Shown here piece by piece: positions 54,905 to 63,646 of a stretch of 64,000 bases of DNA. The notes beneath the pieces are model-generated. The model worked only from the letters and a program-made list of their open reading frames with translations, did not search any database and was not told the origin of the DNA. The stretch comes from an uncultured bacterium (lineage in GTDB: Bacteria > Vulcanimicrobiota > Xenobia > Xenobiales > Xenobiaceae). The stretch's first letter is position 1; each line of letters opens with the position of its first letter. Location of the stretch: assembly GCA_934621605.1 (NCBI GenBank), contig CAKTUZ010000014.1:1-64000 (forward strand), written 5' to 3'. The position numbers and the translations under genes were made by a program.

Positions 54905-55864
54905 CTATTTCTTGACTTCAGGCAAGCGGGGGAGAGGGCGGAATACCACATGGAAAGCTTCGTCATCGGTACCGATGCACAAATCGGAGTTTTCGCCGAA
55001 GTAGCTGCAGAGAGATTCTACCTTTAATCCGCTGATACGATAATTTTGTACCGGTTCTTTGCGCATAGAAAGTTTATAACCTGTATCTTTGAGCTCTACA
55101 GTTCCAACTTCGCAAATGACCGAATCGAAGGGGCCCAGGTCGCCTTCGTCTGTGGTACCTACGCTGAGAATACGGAAACGATTTTCTCCATTAGGCTGAA
55201 AATTAAGGTCGGAACAACTGCGGCCGCCGTTGAGAAATTCACGCAAATCGATATCGGTGCGCTCCAGTTCTACTAACTTGTTATTTTCTAAGCGAGTAAC
55301 TACCAGCTGGCCTGGATGAGCGGAATCGCCGCGCAGTCCCAGGAAAATATAGGTATTCTGTTGGCCATCTCGTAAAGCGGCGCAGCCCTCTATCTGCAGA
55401 TGATCCGGGGTCATACCATCGGCAGGCATGGGAAAAGGATTAAATACATTTACTACTCTGGCGATCCAACCGGAATAAGGATCGTGGCCCACTTCAATTT
55501 CAAAAGCTCGGCCTGAGCCGCCTTTCCAATAACCGCTTTCAAAGGCATAAAAATGGTAGGGACGGCCGGGAACTTGGCATACGGCTTCCAAGTCACTAGC
55601 TTTCTGAGCGGAGGAATTGCCATCGACATCCCAAGCAGTTATTTCTATAGGTAAAAATTTGGCGCCTTTATCTTCTTTGACCTGAAGTATATGTAAGCGA
55701 GGTTTGTCTGATTTTGTTTTTACGTCTGAAACGGTTATGATGGCGTTTTGGTTTAAGTTGGTCATGCCGCTGATGTCAGCCGGATCGGCCAAAGCTGGAA
55801 CTGCCAAGCCTAAAGCCAAAACTGTACTGCACAGGGCAAGGGAAAATTTAGACGCTATAGACAC
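54905..55864 (-). CDS. Secreted orphan protein
   Basis: I start at GTG 55864 with GAGAGG 9 bases upstream; this gives a clean signal peptide (SIASKFSLALCSTVLALGLA, ending near ALA/DPAD) and a 319-residue product. A frame extended to 55915 puts about 17 charged residues before the signal. The mature protein is beta-rich: paired segments such as HFYAFESGYWKG, TYIFLGLRGDS, FRILSVGTTDEGDLG and ESLCSYFGENSDLCIGTDDEA suggest a beta-propeller-like repeat fold similar to DUF3616-type proteins; this is tentative. Role unknown. Confidence 0.72.
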   Translation of the reverse strand: MSIASKFSLALCSTVLALGLAVPALADPADISGMTNLNQNAIITVSDVKTKSDKPRLHILQVKEDKGAKFLPIEITAWDVDGNSSAQKASDLEAVCQVPGRPYHFYAFESGYWKGGSGRAFEIEVGHDPYSGWIARVVNVFNPFPMPADGMTPDHLQIEGCAALRDGQQNTYIFLGLRGDSAHPGQLVVTRLENNKLVELERTDIDLREFLNGGRSCSDLNFQPNGENRFRILSVGTTDEGDLGPFDSVICEVGTVELKDTGYKLSMRKEPVQNYRISGLKVESLCSYFGENSDLCIGTDDEAFHVVFRPLPRLPEVKK

Positions 55865-56107
55865 GGTACCATACCTCTCTTCTCGCATAGATGTTCTTGG
55901 GGCGGTAAAGCGCACAATTTGCTGAAGTCAGCAAAATCCGAATAAAGTTTAAACTTAAAATTGCTCAGGGATCAACGAAGGGAGTGCGCGTCCCTGCCCG
56001 CAAATAGCTCTGTGTTATTCTTAATAGATAATTTTTTCCCCTCCGGCGCTTTTTCCGCTTGGGATCGGGGTTCTTGGATAAAAAGCAATCGGGAGTAAAT
56101 AACAAAA

Positions 56108-58453
56108 ATGGAAACTGAAGGAATAGGCCTCTCACTGGCCGATGTCTTGGATACCGATCGGTGTCCTGAACTTTTGGGAGCCAATCCGCGTCTTCGCGTG
56201 GTGGGAGTGGCTGTACATGACAACGAAGTTTATATATGGCAGCGTCGTTGTTTAGACGATTCCGAATATGTTCGCGAGTCGGTAAGGCTAACTCGGGAAA
56301 AGTTTCGTCCTTATTTTTGGTTGCACCATACTGAGTTGAATGAAGCGCTCGCAGCTAGTGAATTGGGGAATTACGAAAGTCAAAGATTGAAAGGAACCGG
56401 TTTTTTTAACAGTATCGTTTCGGCTGATAACGGCGAAGAACTGGCTGCTTTGAACAAAGTAATCAAGGCCGATTTTGGCAACCTTCCCTTAGACGGACAC
56501 AGTGCTATACAACTTTATAACAGCGATTTTGTTAATTTATATCTTACTCAAATCGGTTTCTGTCTTTTTAATGGCTTAAATTTTAAAGAAATTTTGCGTC
56601 TGGGGCTGACTGTAATAACTTCTGATGGCAACGGAGAAAATTTACATGGTTGTGCTCAAGAGAGTATCGGTTGCCTTTGCATGCGCCTTTCCGATGGTCG
56701 GGAAAAAACACTTTGTTTAAGTGATTACAGCGGCAGCGAAGCCGATTTGCTTAAAGATTTCGTGCAAAATGTTAGAAATTGGGATCCGGACATTATAGAA
56801 GGCCATTTTTTGTATGATGATATTTTGCCTTATTTACAAGCTAGAGCCAAAGTCGCTAAGGTAAAATTGCTGCTGGGACGTGAATTTATTCAGGCGGACA
56901 AAAAGCGCAGTGTACCTAAGGATGTTTGTTTGGAGCCCAAAGGACGCAAAACTTACACTACTATTGCCAACAAACGCTACGACTATATTTACTGGGATTT
57001 GTGGGGGCGTGAATTGGTCGATACCTTAATGTTGGCTCGTTTGCGCGACGTAACTTTTCGCGAGTTGGAAACTTTTTCTCTGGAAGAGACTGCCCAATCG
57101 CTGGGAGTAATGGGAGAAGAAGAACCTACTTTTGCTTCAGAAAGGGAACAAGCCATATTTTATGGCCGCCTGTTAGAAAAAGTCAGTGAAGCGTTGCTTT
57201 ATCCTTTCTATGTTCAGGCGCAATTTTTCCCTTATTCGTTGCAAAATACCATTTTGCGCGGTACGGCCACCAAAATTAATAGCTTATTCTTGCGCTATTA
57301 TTTAAGCAATTCAGTCAGTATTCCTGATAAACCACAAGTGGTCGAATATATGGGCGCTTCTGCAGGCCAAGAAGTGGAAGGAATTGTTCATGATGTTTAT
57401 CACTGTGACGTACAATCGCTTTATCCCTCAATTATACTCAGTTATAATTTAGGGCCTCAGGCTGACGAGTTGGGCCTTTTCCTCAATTTGTTGGCTAAAT
57501 TGCGCAATTTCCGCCTCAAAGCTAAGGCCCTTATGCGCCAAGCTCAAAAAGAGCCTGAGCGAGATGTGGAAAAAGTGCGCTTTTATGACGCTTTACAGAG
57601 TACATTCAAGATTTTAATTAACTCTTTTTACGGCTACTTGGGATTTGCTCAAGGCAATTTCGCCGATTTTACTCGAGCCTCTCAGGTTACTGCCAAGGGT
57701 AGAGAAATTTTGGCTATTATTATTGCCAAATTAAAGGAGCTGGGGTGTCGTGTTGTAGAGTACGATACCGATGGTGTGTATTTTCAGGCCGCTTCCGAGT
57801 CGGAAGAAGCGCCGGAAGTCTATGGCCAGAAAATATCTGAAGCCATAAATGGCATTTTACCTTCTGGAGTTGGAGTTGAGCTGGATGGTTTCTATCCCTT
57901 TATGTATTCCCACACTACCAAAAATTACGTGCTTCTCGATAAAAGTGGCAATTTGACTTTCAGCGGCGCTACTTTCCGTTCTCGCTCACGCGAGCCTTAT
58001 TTGCGTTTGGCTTTACAGCGTATTGCCTCTTTGGTGTTGCAAGGACGCCCAGCGGAAGCTGCAGATTATATCGCTAAGCTCAAAGATGATATTCTCCAAC
58101 ATAATATCCCCATAACTTTGCTAGCCAAAACCGAGATCTTAAACGATTCTTTGGAAAATTACAGAAAAAAAATTGAAAAGAGCAGTCGCAACCGTGCCGC
58201 TGCCTATGAAGTCGCTCTTAAGTCAGAGCATATTTATGCTGCCGGTAAAGCGGTGCGCTATTATATTACTGGCAATAAGAAGAGCGTGCGTATTTTTGAA
58301 AATGCTAAAGAACTGAGCTTATATAATACGGCCGCGCCAGATGAGAATAGCGCCTATTATGTTGGCAAATTGGAAACTTTGTTGGAACAATTCCCACTTT
58401 TGGTGCCAGCCGAAGCTCTACCCGTAAAGAAGAGTCGTAGCTCTAAAAAATAA
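56108..58453 (+). CDS. Family-B DNA polymerase with inactivated exonuclease domain
   Basis: The polymerase motifs are intact: A, DVQSLYPSII (434-443); B, KILINSFYGYLG (about 501); C, YDTDGVYF (552-559). The 3'-5' exonuclease domain is present but its acidic residues are gone. ExoI DIE is replaced by TVIT (about 167-172), ExoII GHNxFNFD by GHFLYDDI (about 231-240), and ExoIII lacks its Asp (AIFYGRLLEKV near 350). At 781 residues it has normal PolB length. Such enzymes lack proofreading and are often linked to translesion or repair roles. The gene stands alone after a 243-base divergent gap; a terminator follows. Confidence 0.93.
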   Translation: METEGIGLSLADVLDTDRCPELLGANPRLRVVGVAVHDNEVYIWQRRCLDDSEYVRESVRLTREKFRPYFWLHHTELNEALAASELGNYESQRLKGTGFFNSIVSADNGEELAALNKVIKADFGNLPLDGHSAIQLYNSDFVNLYLTQIGFCLFNGLNFKEILRLGLTVITSDGNGENLHGCAQESIGCLCMRLSDGREKTLCLSDYSGSEADLLKDFVQNVRNWDPDIIEGHFLYDDILPYLQARAKVAKVKLLLGREFIQADKKRSVPKDVCLEPKGRKTYTTIANKRYDYIYWDLWGRELVDTLMLARLRDVTFRELETFSLEETAQSLGVMGEEEPTFASEREQAIFYGRLLEKVSEALLYPFYVQAQFFPYSLQNTILRGTATKINSLFLRYYLSNSVSIPDKPQVVEYMGASAGQEVEGIVHDVYHCDVQSLYPSIILSYNLGPQADELGLFLNLLAKLRNFRLKAKALMRQAQKEPERDVEKVRFYDALQSTFKILINSFYGYLGFAQGNFADFTRASQVTAKGREILAIIIAKLKELGCRVVEYDTDGVYFQAASESEEAPEVYGQKISEAINGILPSGVGVELDGFYPFMYSHTTKNYVLLDKSGNLTFSGATFRSRSREPYLRLALQRIASLVLQGRPAEAADYIAKLKDDILQHNIPITLLAKTEILNDSLENYRKKIEKSSRNRAAAYEVALKSEHIYAAGKAVRYYITGNKKSVRIFENAKELSLYNTAAPDENSAYYVGKLETLLEQFPLLVPAEALPVKKSRSSKK

Positions 58454-58494
58454 ACTGTTCAGCTTAGGAGCTTTTAGCGAGGCTATGTCGAAGG

Positions 58495-58528
58495 GCGGCA
58501 GGCCGCCTGAGAGCGCTGCCGCTTTTTT
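58495..58528 (+). terminator. Terminator after the family-B polymerase gene
   Basis: GCGGCAG (58495-58501) pairs with CTGCCGC (58516-58522), followed by six T residues. Confidence 0.88.
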
Positions 58529-58666
58529 GCTAAAGTAGCCCTGGGCAGTACTGTTTAATCAACAATTTATAGTATCAGCTTAGCTGTCGAATGGGCCAAC
58601 GTTGGCTTTTTTATTGAAATTAAAGGCAAAGATAGGGCCGTTCTTCAGTTCAAGAGGAGTAGTAAA

Positions 58667-60214
58667 ATGGGCCAAGCCTATGAACAACTTTTAAAAAAGA
58701 TTAAAGAAATAATTTGTTTAAACGAAATTTTGGAACTTCTGACCTGGGATTTAGAGACCGGTATGCCCATTGGAGCCGATGAAGCTCGTGCCGATCAAAT
58801 GGGAGTAGTTTCTGAGCTGTCTCATCGTCTTTCTACTTCGGAAGAGTATTTGCAACTTATTAAGGCCTCCGAAGAAGAACTCGCCGAAGAGAAAAAATCC
58901 GGCTTTGAAGTAAAGTCTTCTTCTCCTTACGATTTACACAATTTGGATGTTAAAGCCGATTTGTTACGTAAAGTTAGACGCAATGCCGACAATAATTCCA
59001 AAGTGCCAGCTTCTGTCGCTTCTGCTTTAACTGCTGCTTGTTCCAAAGCCCAAAGCGTTTGGATGAAAGCTCGTCAAAATAACGATTTTGCCTCTTTCCG
59101 CGAGCCTCTGGAGCGTGTTGTCGAACTTTGTCGCGCCAAGGCCGAAGCTTTGGGTTATAAAGAGCATATCTACGACGCTTTGCTTGATGTTTATGAGCCA
59201 GGTTTAACTACCTCACAAGTGAGCAAAGTGTTTGGTCAATTGCGCGGCAGTTTAGTTAGCTTAGTAAGTCGTATCGCTAAAGCTAAACAGCCTCAATTGC
59301 GCGTAATCAATAAGATCTATCCTATAGAATTGCAACGCCGTTTTTGCCATCGTCTTATGAGCGATATGGGCTATGACTGGACGCGCGGCAAAGTGGATGA
59401 GGTTATTCATCCTTTCTGTTGTTCTTTCTCTACTAGAGATGTGCGTGTAACTAACAATTTTAGTGAACAAGCTGTTATCAAAGCTATGTTTACGGCTTTG
59501 CATGAAACCGGTCATGCCCTTTACGAGCAAGGTTCTCCGAGCGAATGGACTCACACTCCTTTGGAAGGTGGAGCCAGCATGGCCGTCCATGAGAGTGAGT
59601 CTCGCTTATGGGAAAATATTATCGGTCGCAGTAAAGCTTTTTGGGAATTTTACTACCCGGTCTTTAAGTCTTATTTCCCGGCTCAAACTGCTGGTGTCGA
59701 GTTGGAAGAATTCTACAAAGCTGTAAACTATGTCACTCCTTCCTTTATACGCACTGAAGCTGACGAAGTAACTTACAGTTTGCACATTATGTTGCGCTTT
59801 GAATTGGAGAAAGCTCTGATTGAAGGCTCTTTGAAAGTAAAAGATTTGCCTGAAGCTTGGAATAGTGCCATGTCTGACTATTTGGGCATAGTTCCCGATA
59901 CAGATACTGAAGGTTGCTTACAAGACGTACACTGGTCGTCAGGCTTATTTGGCTATTTCCCTGCTTATGCTTTGGGCAATTTGATTGGCGCTCAAACTTG
60001 GCAAGCTCTCAAAAAAGATGTTGGCGATACTGATGAAGTTTTGCGTCATGGTCAGTTGGGAACTATTCGCAATTGGTTGCGCGATCATATTTATGTTTAT
60101 GGGCAGCGTCTTTATCCGAGCGAATTGCTTAAGGTGGCTACAGGAGAACAACTGGAAGCTGGGCCTTTTGTTGATTATTTGGAAAAAAAATACAGTGCTC
60201 TCTATAATTTGTAG
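58667..60214 (+). CDS. M32 carboxypeptidase (carboxypeptidase Taq family)
   Basis: A zinc carboxypeptidase with broad C-terminal specificity. HETGHALYEQGSP (HExxH at about 278-282) and the downstream HESESRLWEN with the third ligand Glu are the M32 signature. FIRTEADEVTYSLHIMLRFELE and DVHWSSGLFGYFPAYALGNL are further conserved family segments. Length 515 is typical. The N-terminus LLKKIKEIICLNEILELLTWD also matches. It starts at ATG 58667 after AGAGGAG. It is monocistronic and followed by a hairpin terminator before groES. Confidence 0.95.
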   Translation: MGQAYEQLLKKIKEIICLNEILELLTWDLETGMPIGADEARADQMGVVSELSHRLSTSEEYLQLIKASEEELAEEKKSGFEVKSSSPYDLHNLDVKADLLRKVRRNADNNSKVPASVASALTAACSKAQSVWMKARQNNDFASFREPLERVVELCRAKAEALGYKEHIYDALLDVYEPGLTTSQVSKVFGQLRGSLVSLVSRIAKAKQPQLRVINKIYPIELQRRFCHRLMSDMGYDWTRGKVDEVIHPFCCSFSTRDVRVTNNFSEQAVIKAMFTALHETGHALYEQGSPSEWTHTPLEGGASMAVHESESRLWENIIGRSKAFWEFYYPVFKSYFPAQTAGVELEEFYKAVNYVTPSFIRTEADEVTYSLHIMLRFELEKALIEGSLKVKDLPEAWNSAMSDYLGIVPDTDTEGCLQDVHWSSGLFGYFPAYALGNLIGAQTWQALKKDVGDTDEVLRHGQLGTIRNWLRDHIYVYGQRLYPSELLKVATGEQLEAGPFVDYLEKKYSALYNL

Positions 60215-60256
60215 TTAGTTTCGGACGCTGTGCGCCCAAAACTTAGCTTGAGCTGA

Positions 60257-60305
60257 TGCAAGCGCCTTATTTGGTTGTTTTAATAGCTAAGAAGGCGTTT
60301 GCTTT
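60257..60305 (+). terminator. Terminator after the M32 carboxypeptidase gene
   Basis: GCAAGCGCCTT pairs with AAGGCGTTTGC (bulged, about 60257-60301), followed by TTTT. Confidence 0.65.
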
Positions 60306-60536
60306 TATTTTGGACGGACTTCATTGCCAATATGTATAGTCAGAAAAGTTCTAATGTACATCTAACGGACGGAAAAAAAAATTGGCAGGGGAAGGCCGAG
60401 TGCGGTTCGTAATAATCTGGCGTTAAAAGATTTACGGCCCTTATTACCGAAGGGGCCATTTTCATGAAGATAATAAGTCATTTTCTGTAAATTCGGTGGG
60501 TTCATCGAAAGGAAAAAGGCTTTTTGGAGGTTAGAT
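60306..60536 (+). promoter_or_regulatory. Leader region of groESL
   Basis: This 231-base stretch should hold the groES promoter. It contains a small GC hairpin (GGCCC 60436-60440 with GGGCC 60453-60457) and TTTTTGGAGG just before ATG 60537. I looked for the CIRCE inverted repeat of the HrcA repressor (TTAGCACTC-N9-GAGTGCTAA) and did not find it, so heat control, if any, works by another route. No clear -35/-10 pair is claimed. Confidence 0.45.
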
Positions 60537-60830
60537 ATGGCTTTGACTATTAGACCGTTAGGTGATCGCGTTGTGGTGAAGCGCCTCGCTTCCGAGCAGA
60601 AGACTGCCGGTGGTATTTATATTCCCGAGAGCGCTCAGGAAAAGCCCATGAAATGCGAAGTCGTAGCCGTAGGTTCCGGCAAATTGCTCGATAATGGCAA
60701 GCGCAACCACATGGAAGTGGAAGTCGGTCAGACCGTTCTGCTGGGCAAATACTCAGGTACCGAGATCAAGCTTGACGGCGAAGAATATGTAATCGTCGAC
60801 CAGCGCGAGATTATGGGCATTTTAGCCTAA
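60537..60830 (+). CDS. groES: Co-chaperonin GroES
   Basis: The heptameric lid of the GroEL folding chamber. It opens with TIRPLGDRVVVKRL, contains the mobile-loop EQKTAGGIYIPESAQEKP, and later GKYSGTEIKLDGEEYVIV. At 97 residues it has standard length. TTGGAGG lies 6-7 bases before ATG 60537. groEL follows after 194 bases, a longer gap than in most groESL operons. Confidence 0.97.
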   Translation: MALTIRPLGDRVVVKRLASEQKTAGGIYIPESAQEKPMKCEVVAVGSGKLLDNGKRNHMEVEVGQTVLLGKYSGTEIKLDGEEYVIVDQREIMGILA

Positions 60831-61024
60831 GGTTAAGATATTTTTATAGAGATGCGCTCTCAATAAGAGCGCGACTTCATCAAGAAGCAGCTAAGCGGTA
60901 GAGGGGGAAAGTGCGGCGTGGGTCGGTTTGTATACGACATGTCGACGGAGGGGAACGCTCTACAAAGTGGTCAGCTGTTTTCAGTCGCGAAGTTTTTGTT
61001 CACATTCGAAAAGAGGAAAAAATT

Positions 61025-62671
61025 ATGGCAGCTAAGATGATTATTTATGGTCAGGAAGCCCGCAAAGCTTTGGAAAAGGGCGTTGATGCTTTGGCTAACG
61101 CTGTGCGCGTAACCTTAGGGCCGCGTGGTCGCAATGTCGTGCTCGATAAAAAGTTCGGCTCTCCTACCATTACCAACGATGGCGTGACTATTGCTAAAGA
61201 TATCGAACTTCCCGATATGTTTGAGAATATGGGAGCTCAGTTGGTTCGCGAAGTCGCTTCCAAGACCAATGACATTGCCGGTGACGGTACTACTACTGCT
61301 ACGGTTTTGGCTCAGGCTATGGTTCATGCCGGTATGAAAAATGTTACTGCCGGTGCCAACCCTATGTTTATCAAGCGCGGTATCGAGCAAGTCGTTGAGC
61401 GTGTAGTCGAAACTATTAAAGCTATGGCTGTACCCGTAGAGACTACTGAAGCTATCGCTCAGGCCGCTACTATTTCTGCCAATAATGATAAGAAAATCGG
61501 TCAGCTTATTGCTGAAGCTATGGACAAAGTTGGTAAAGACGGCGTGATTACCGTTGAAGAGTCCAAGACTATGCACACCGGTCTCGAGCATGTTGAAGGT
61601 ATGCAATTTGATAAGGGCTACATTTCTCCTTATTTCGTAACCGATTCCGACCGCATGGAAGCCGTTTTGGAAGATCCTTTCATCTTGATCGTTGAGAAGA
61701 AGATCTCCGCCATTAACGATATTGTCCATCTCCTGGAGAATGTTTCCCGCTCTGGCCGTCCTCTCTTGATTATCGCCGAGGACATTGAAGGCGAAGCTTT
61801 GGCTACTTTGGTAGTCAATAAGTTGCGCGGTGTTTTGAACATTGCCGCCGTCAAGGCTCCTGGTTTCGGTGACAGACGTAAAGAGATGCTTAAGGATATC
61901 GCTATCCTCACTGGCGCTCAGGTTGTCAGCGAAGAGATCGGCCTCAAGCTCGAAAATGTCGGTCTCGACTCTCTGGGTAGTGCCGTACGCGTCAATATTA
62001 CTAAGGATGACACCACCATTGTGGAAGGTCGCGGCGATGCCGAGGCTATTAAGGCTCGCATTGATCAGATTCGTCACCAGATTGCCGAGAGCGATTCCGA
62101 TTACGACCGCGAAAAATTGCAAGAGCGTTTGGCTAAATTGGCTGGCGGCGTAGCTGTTATCCGCGTGGGTGCTGCCACTGAAACCGAGTTGCGTGAGAAG
62201 AAACACCGCTTGGAAGATGCTCTTTCTGCTACTCGTGCTGCTGTTGAAGAAGGTATTATCCCTGGTGGCGGTACTGCTTTCATCAGAGCTTTGCCAGTTT
62301 TGGATGAAATTAAGCTCGAGGGCGACCAGCAAGTGGCCGTGGATATTATCCGCCAAGCTTTGGTTGAGCCTTTGCGCTTGATTGCCACCAATGCCGGTGT
62401 GGAAGGCTCCGTTATCGTCGAGAAGGTAAAAGAAGCTGATGCTCCCATTGGTTATGACGCCTTGAATCGCGAGTTCAAAGATATGGTCGCTAACGGTATT
62501 ATCGACCCTGTGAAAGTCACTCGCTCTGCCTTGCAAAATGCTGCTTCTATCGCTGCTATGGTTCTCACTACCGAGACCCTTATCGCCGAGAAGCCTCAGA
62601 AGGCTGATCCCGCTGCTGCAGCTGGTATGCCCGGCGGTATGCCCGGTGGCATGGGCGGAATGGACTTCTAG
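61025..62671 (+). CDS. groEL: Chaperonin GroEL
   Basis: A 548-residue Hsp60 that folds proteins with GroES and ATP. TLGPRGRNVVLDKKFGSPT, DGTTTATVLAQAM (ATP site) and the C-terminal Gly/Met tail GGMPGGMGGMDF are diagnostic. ATG 61025 preceded by AGAGGA is the right start; a frame open from 60911 lacks a ribosome-binding site and adds a non-homologous leader. A single groEL is seen in the window. Two tandem terminators follow. Confidence 0.97.
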   Translation: MAAKMIIYGQEARKALEKGVDALANAVRVTLGPRGRNVVLDKKFGSPTITNDGVTIAKDIELPDMFENMGAQLVREVASKTNDIAGDGTTTATVLAQAMVHAGMKNVTAGANPMFIKRGIEQVVERVVETIKAMAVPVETTEAIAQAATISANNDKKIGQLIAEAMDKVGKDGVITVEESKTMHTGLEHVEGMQFDKGYISPYFVTDSDRMEAVLEDPFILIVEKKISAINDIVHLLENVSRSGRPLLIIAEDIEGEALATLVVNKLRGVLNIAAVKAPGFGDRRKEMLKDIAILTGAQVVSEEIGLKLENVGLDSLGSAVRVNITKDDTTIVEGRGDAEAIKARIDQIRHQIAESDSDYDREKLQERLAKLAGGVAVIRVGAATETELREKKHRLEDALSATRAAVEEGIIPGGGTAFIRALPVLDEIKLEGDQQVAVDIIRQALVEPLRLIATNAGVEGSVIVEKVKEADAPIGYDALNREFKDMVANGIIDPVKVTRSALQNAASIAAMVLTTETLIAEKPQKADPAAAAGMPGGMPGGMGGMDF

Positions 62672-62684
62672 TCCGTATTTATTG

Positions 62685-62754
62685 ACTGCTGAAAAGTTGG
62701 AAGTGCCGTTGCTTTAGTTGTAACTTTGGGTAGCGGCGCTCTAGCAGTTTTTTT
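62685..62754 (+). terminator. First terminator after groEL
   Basis: ACTGCT (62685-62690) pairs with AGCAGT (62743-62748); the inner arms GTGCCGTTGC and GTAGCGGCGC also pair imperfectly. A run of T residues follows to 62754. Confidence 0.7.
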
Positions 62755-62759
62755 GTTAT

Positions 62760-62806
62760 AAGAGAGCTTAGGAGTTTCAGTGTGCTTAAGCTCTCTTCTT
62801 TTTTTT
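62760..62806 (+). terminator. Second terminator after groEL
   Basis: AGAGAGCTTA (62761-62770) pairs with TAAGCTCTCT (62787-62796), followed by TCTTTTTTTT. It stands right behind the first terminator. Confidence 0.85.
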
Positions 62807-62987
62807 GGTAGGGACGGTCGATTTTACCTAGGTTGCGCTGGAAGTCCTCAGCCTCTCAGGTAGGGGATAAAGGTTGGGGCGGCGAACTTGCTCAATCCTG
62901 TCTTGTTGGAAGACAATGTGGCGCTGCGTTTATTTTTTTTATACAGAGTTTCGCAGTAGTAGTATTTTATTTATTAGGTTTTTTAAG
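62807..62987 (+). promoter_or_regulatory. Leader of the small lipoprotein-like gene, with a hairpin
   Basis: TACCTAGGTTG (62825-62835) pairs with CAGCCT-CTC-AGGTA (62849-62862), leaving a 13-base loop and a 3-base bulge. A GTCTT/AAGAC mini-hairpin is at about 62900-62915, then GTTTATTTTTTTT at 62929-62940, which could end a short transcript. No known riboswitch or SRP, 6S or tmRNA motif was recognised. Confidence 0.35.
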
Positions 62988-63527
62988 ATGAGAAGTTTGA
63001 AGGTTTGGCTGGCCTTAGGTATTGTGGCTATGTCGTGCTGGGCTTGTGGTATGTCTGAGGGACAGATTGTCAATATGTATGTTTCTCAAATGACAGTATA
63101 CGAACGCAGGATAGAGGCTGATGCTTATGATGTCGGTAAGATAACTTCAGGAATAGATACGAGTATCACTGAGCAACAGCGTGCCGAATTAGTAAAAACG
63201 CTCAAAGGTCAAATCGCTCGATTGAAAGATACAATTAAGGCTATAGAAGGGGCCAATTGTCCTCAGCCTTGTCAAAATATGCGTGTCCATTACCAAGGGG
63301 CTTTGCAAAACCGTTTAGAACACTGTACAATCCTTGCCGATTTCTTGGAAAAAAAATACCAGCCGGGGCAAGCTATCGACGCTAAAGCTTTGGCTGAACT
63401 TAAGAGCAAGACCGGTAAATTGGCTCAAGAAACTGCTGAATATGAAAATAAGATTCACGAAGATAAGGTTCTTTTAGCTAACTCTTATCGTGAGGTTCAG
63501 CTGCCTGAGGTTATCGAGAATAAATAA
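62988..63527 (+). CDS. Small lipoprotein-like coiled-coil protein
   Basis: I start at ATG 62988, which gives a short basic start, a hydrophobic stretch (VWLALGIVAMSCWAC) and a lipobox-like AMSC, so lipid anchoring is likely. A start at 62874 adds an unrelated leader. The mature part of the 179-residue protein is helical and charged: QRAELVKTLKGQIARLKDTIKAIEG and ALAELKSKTGKLAQETAEYENKIHEDK suggest a coiled-coil hairpin. CPQPCQNMR and EHCTILADF add three Cys. No family recognised. Confidence 0.75.
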   Translation: MRSLKVWLALGIVAMSCWACGMSEGQIVNMYVSQMTVYERRIEADAYDVGKITSGIDTSITEQQRAELVKTLKGQIARLKDTIKAIEGANCPQPCQNMRVHYQGALQNRLEHCTILADFLEKKYQPGQAIDAKALAELKSKTGKLAQETAEYENKIHEDKVLLANSYREVQLPEVIENK

Positions 63528-63646
63528 TTTGGGGAAAATGTCGGGTTTGAGAGTTCGTTTCACATATTTGTCTGAGAACTGTTGGCTCGCTTTTTTTTTG
63601 TTTTTTGACTTTTCTTTGAGGGGTTTGTATTTTAGGAGAAGACGAG

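Noticed and set aside
61115..62536. 473-codon minus-strand frame opposite groEL
   Set aside because: It is a shadow of the strongly biased groEL codons; it has no ribosome-binding site or recognisable product.
62807..62945. Small SRP RNA or other housekeeping RNA
   Set aside because: The conserved SRP apical motif (GGAA loop with AGCAG partner) is missing; only generic hairpins are present.
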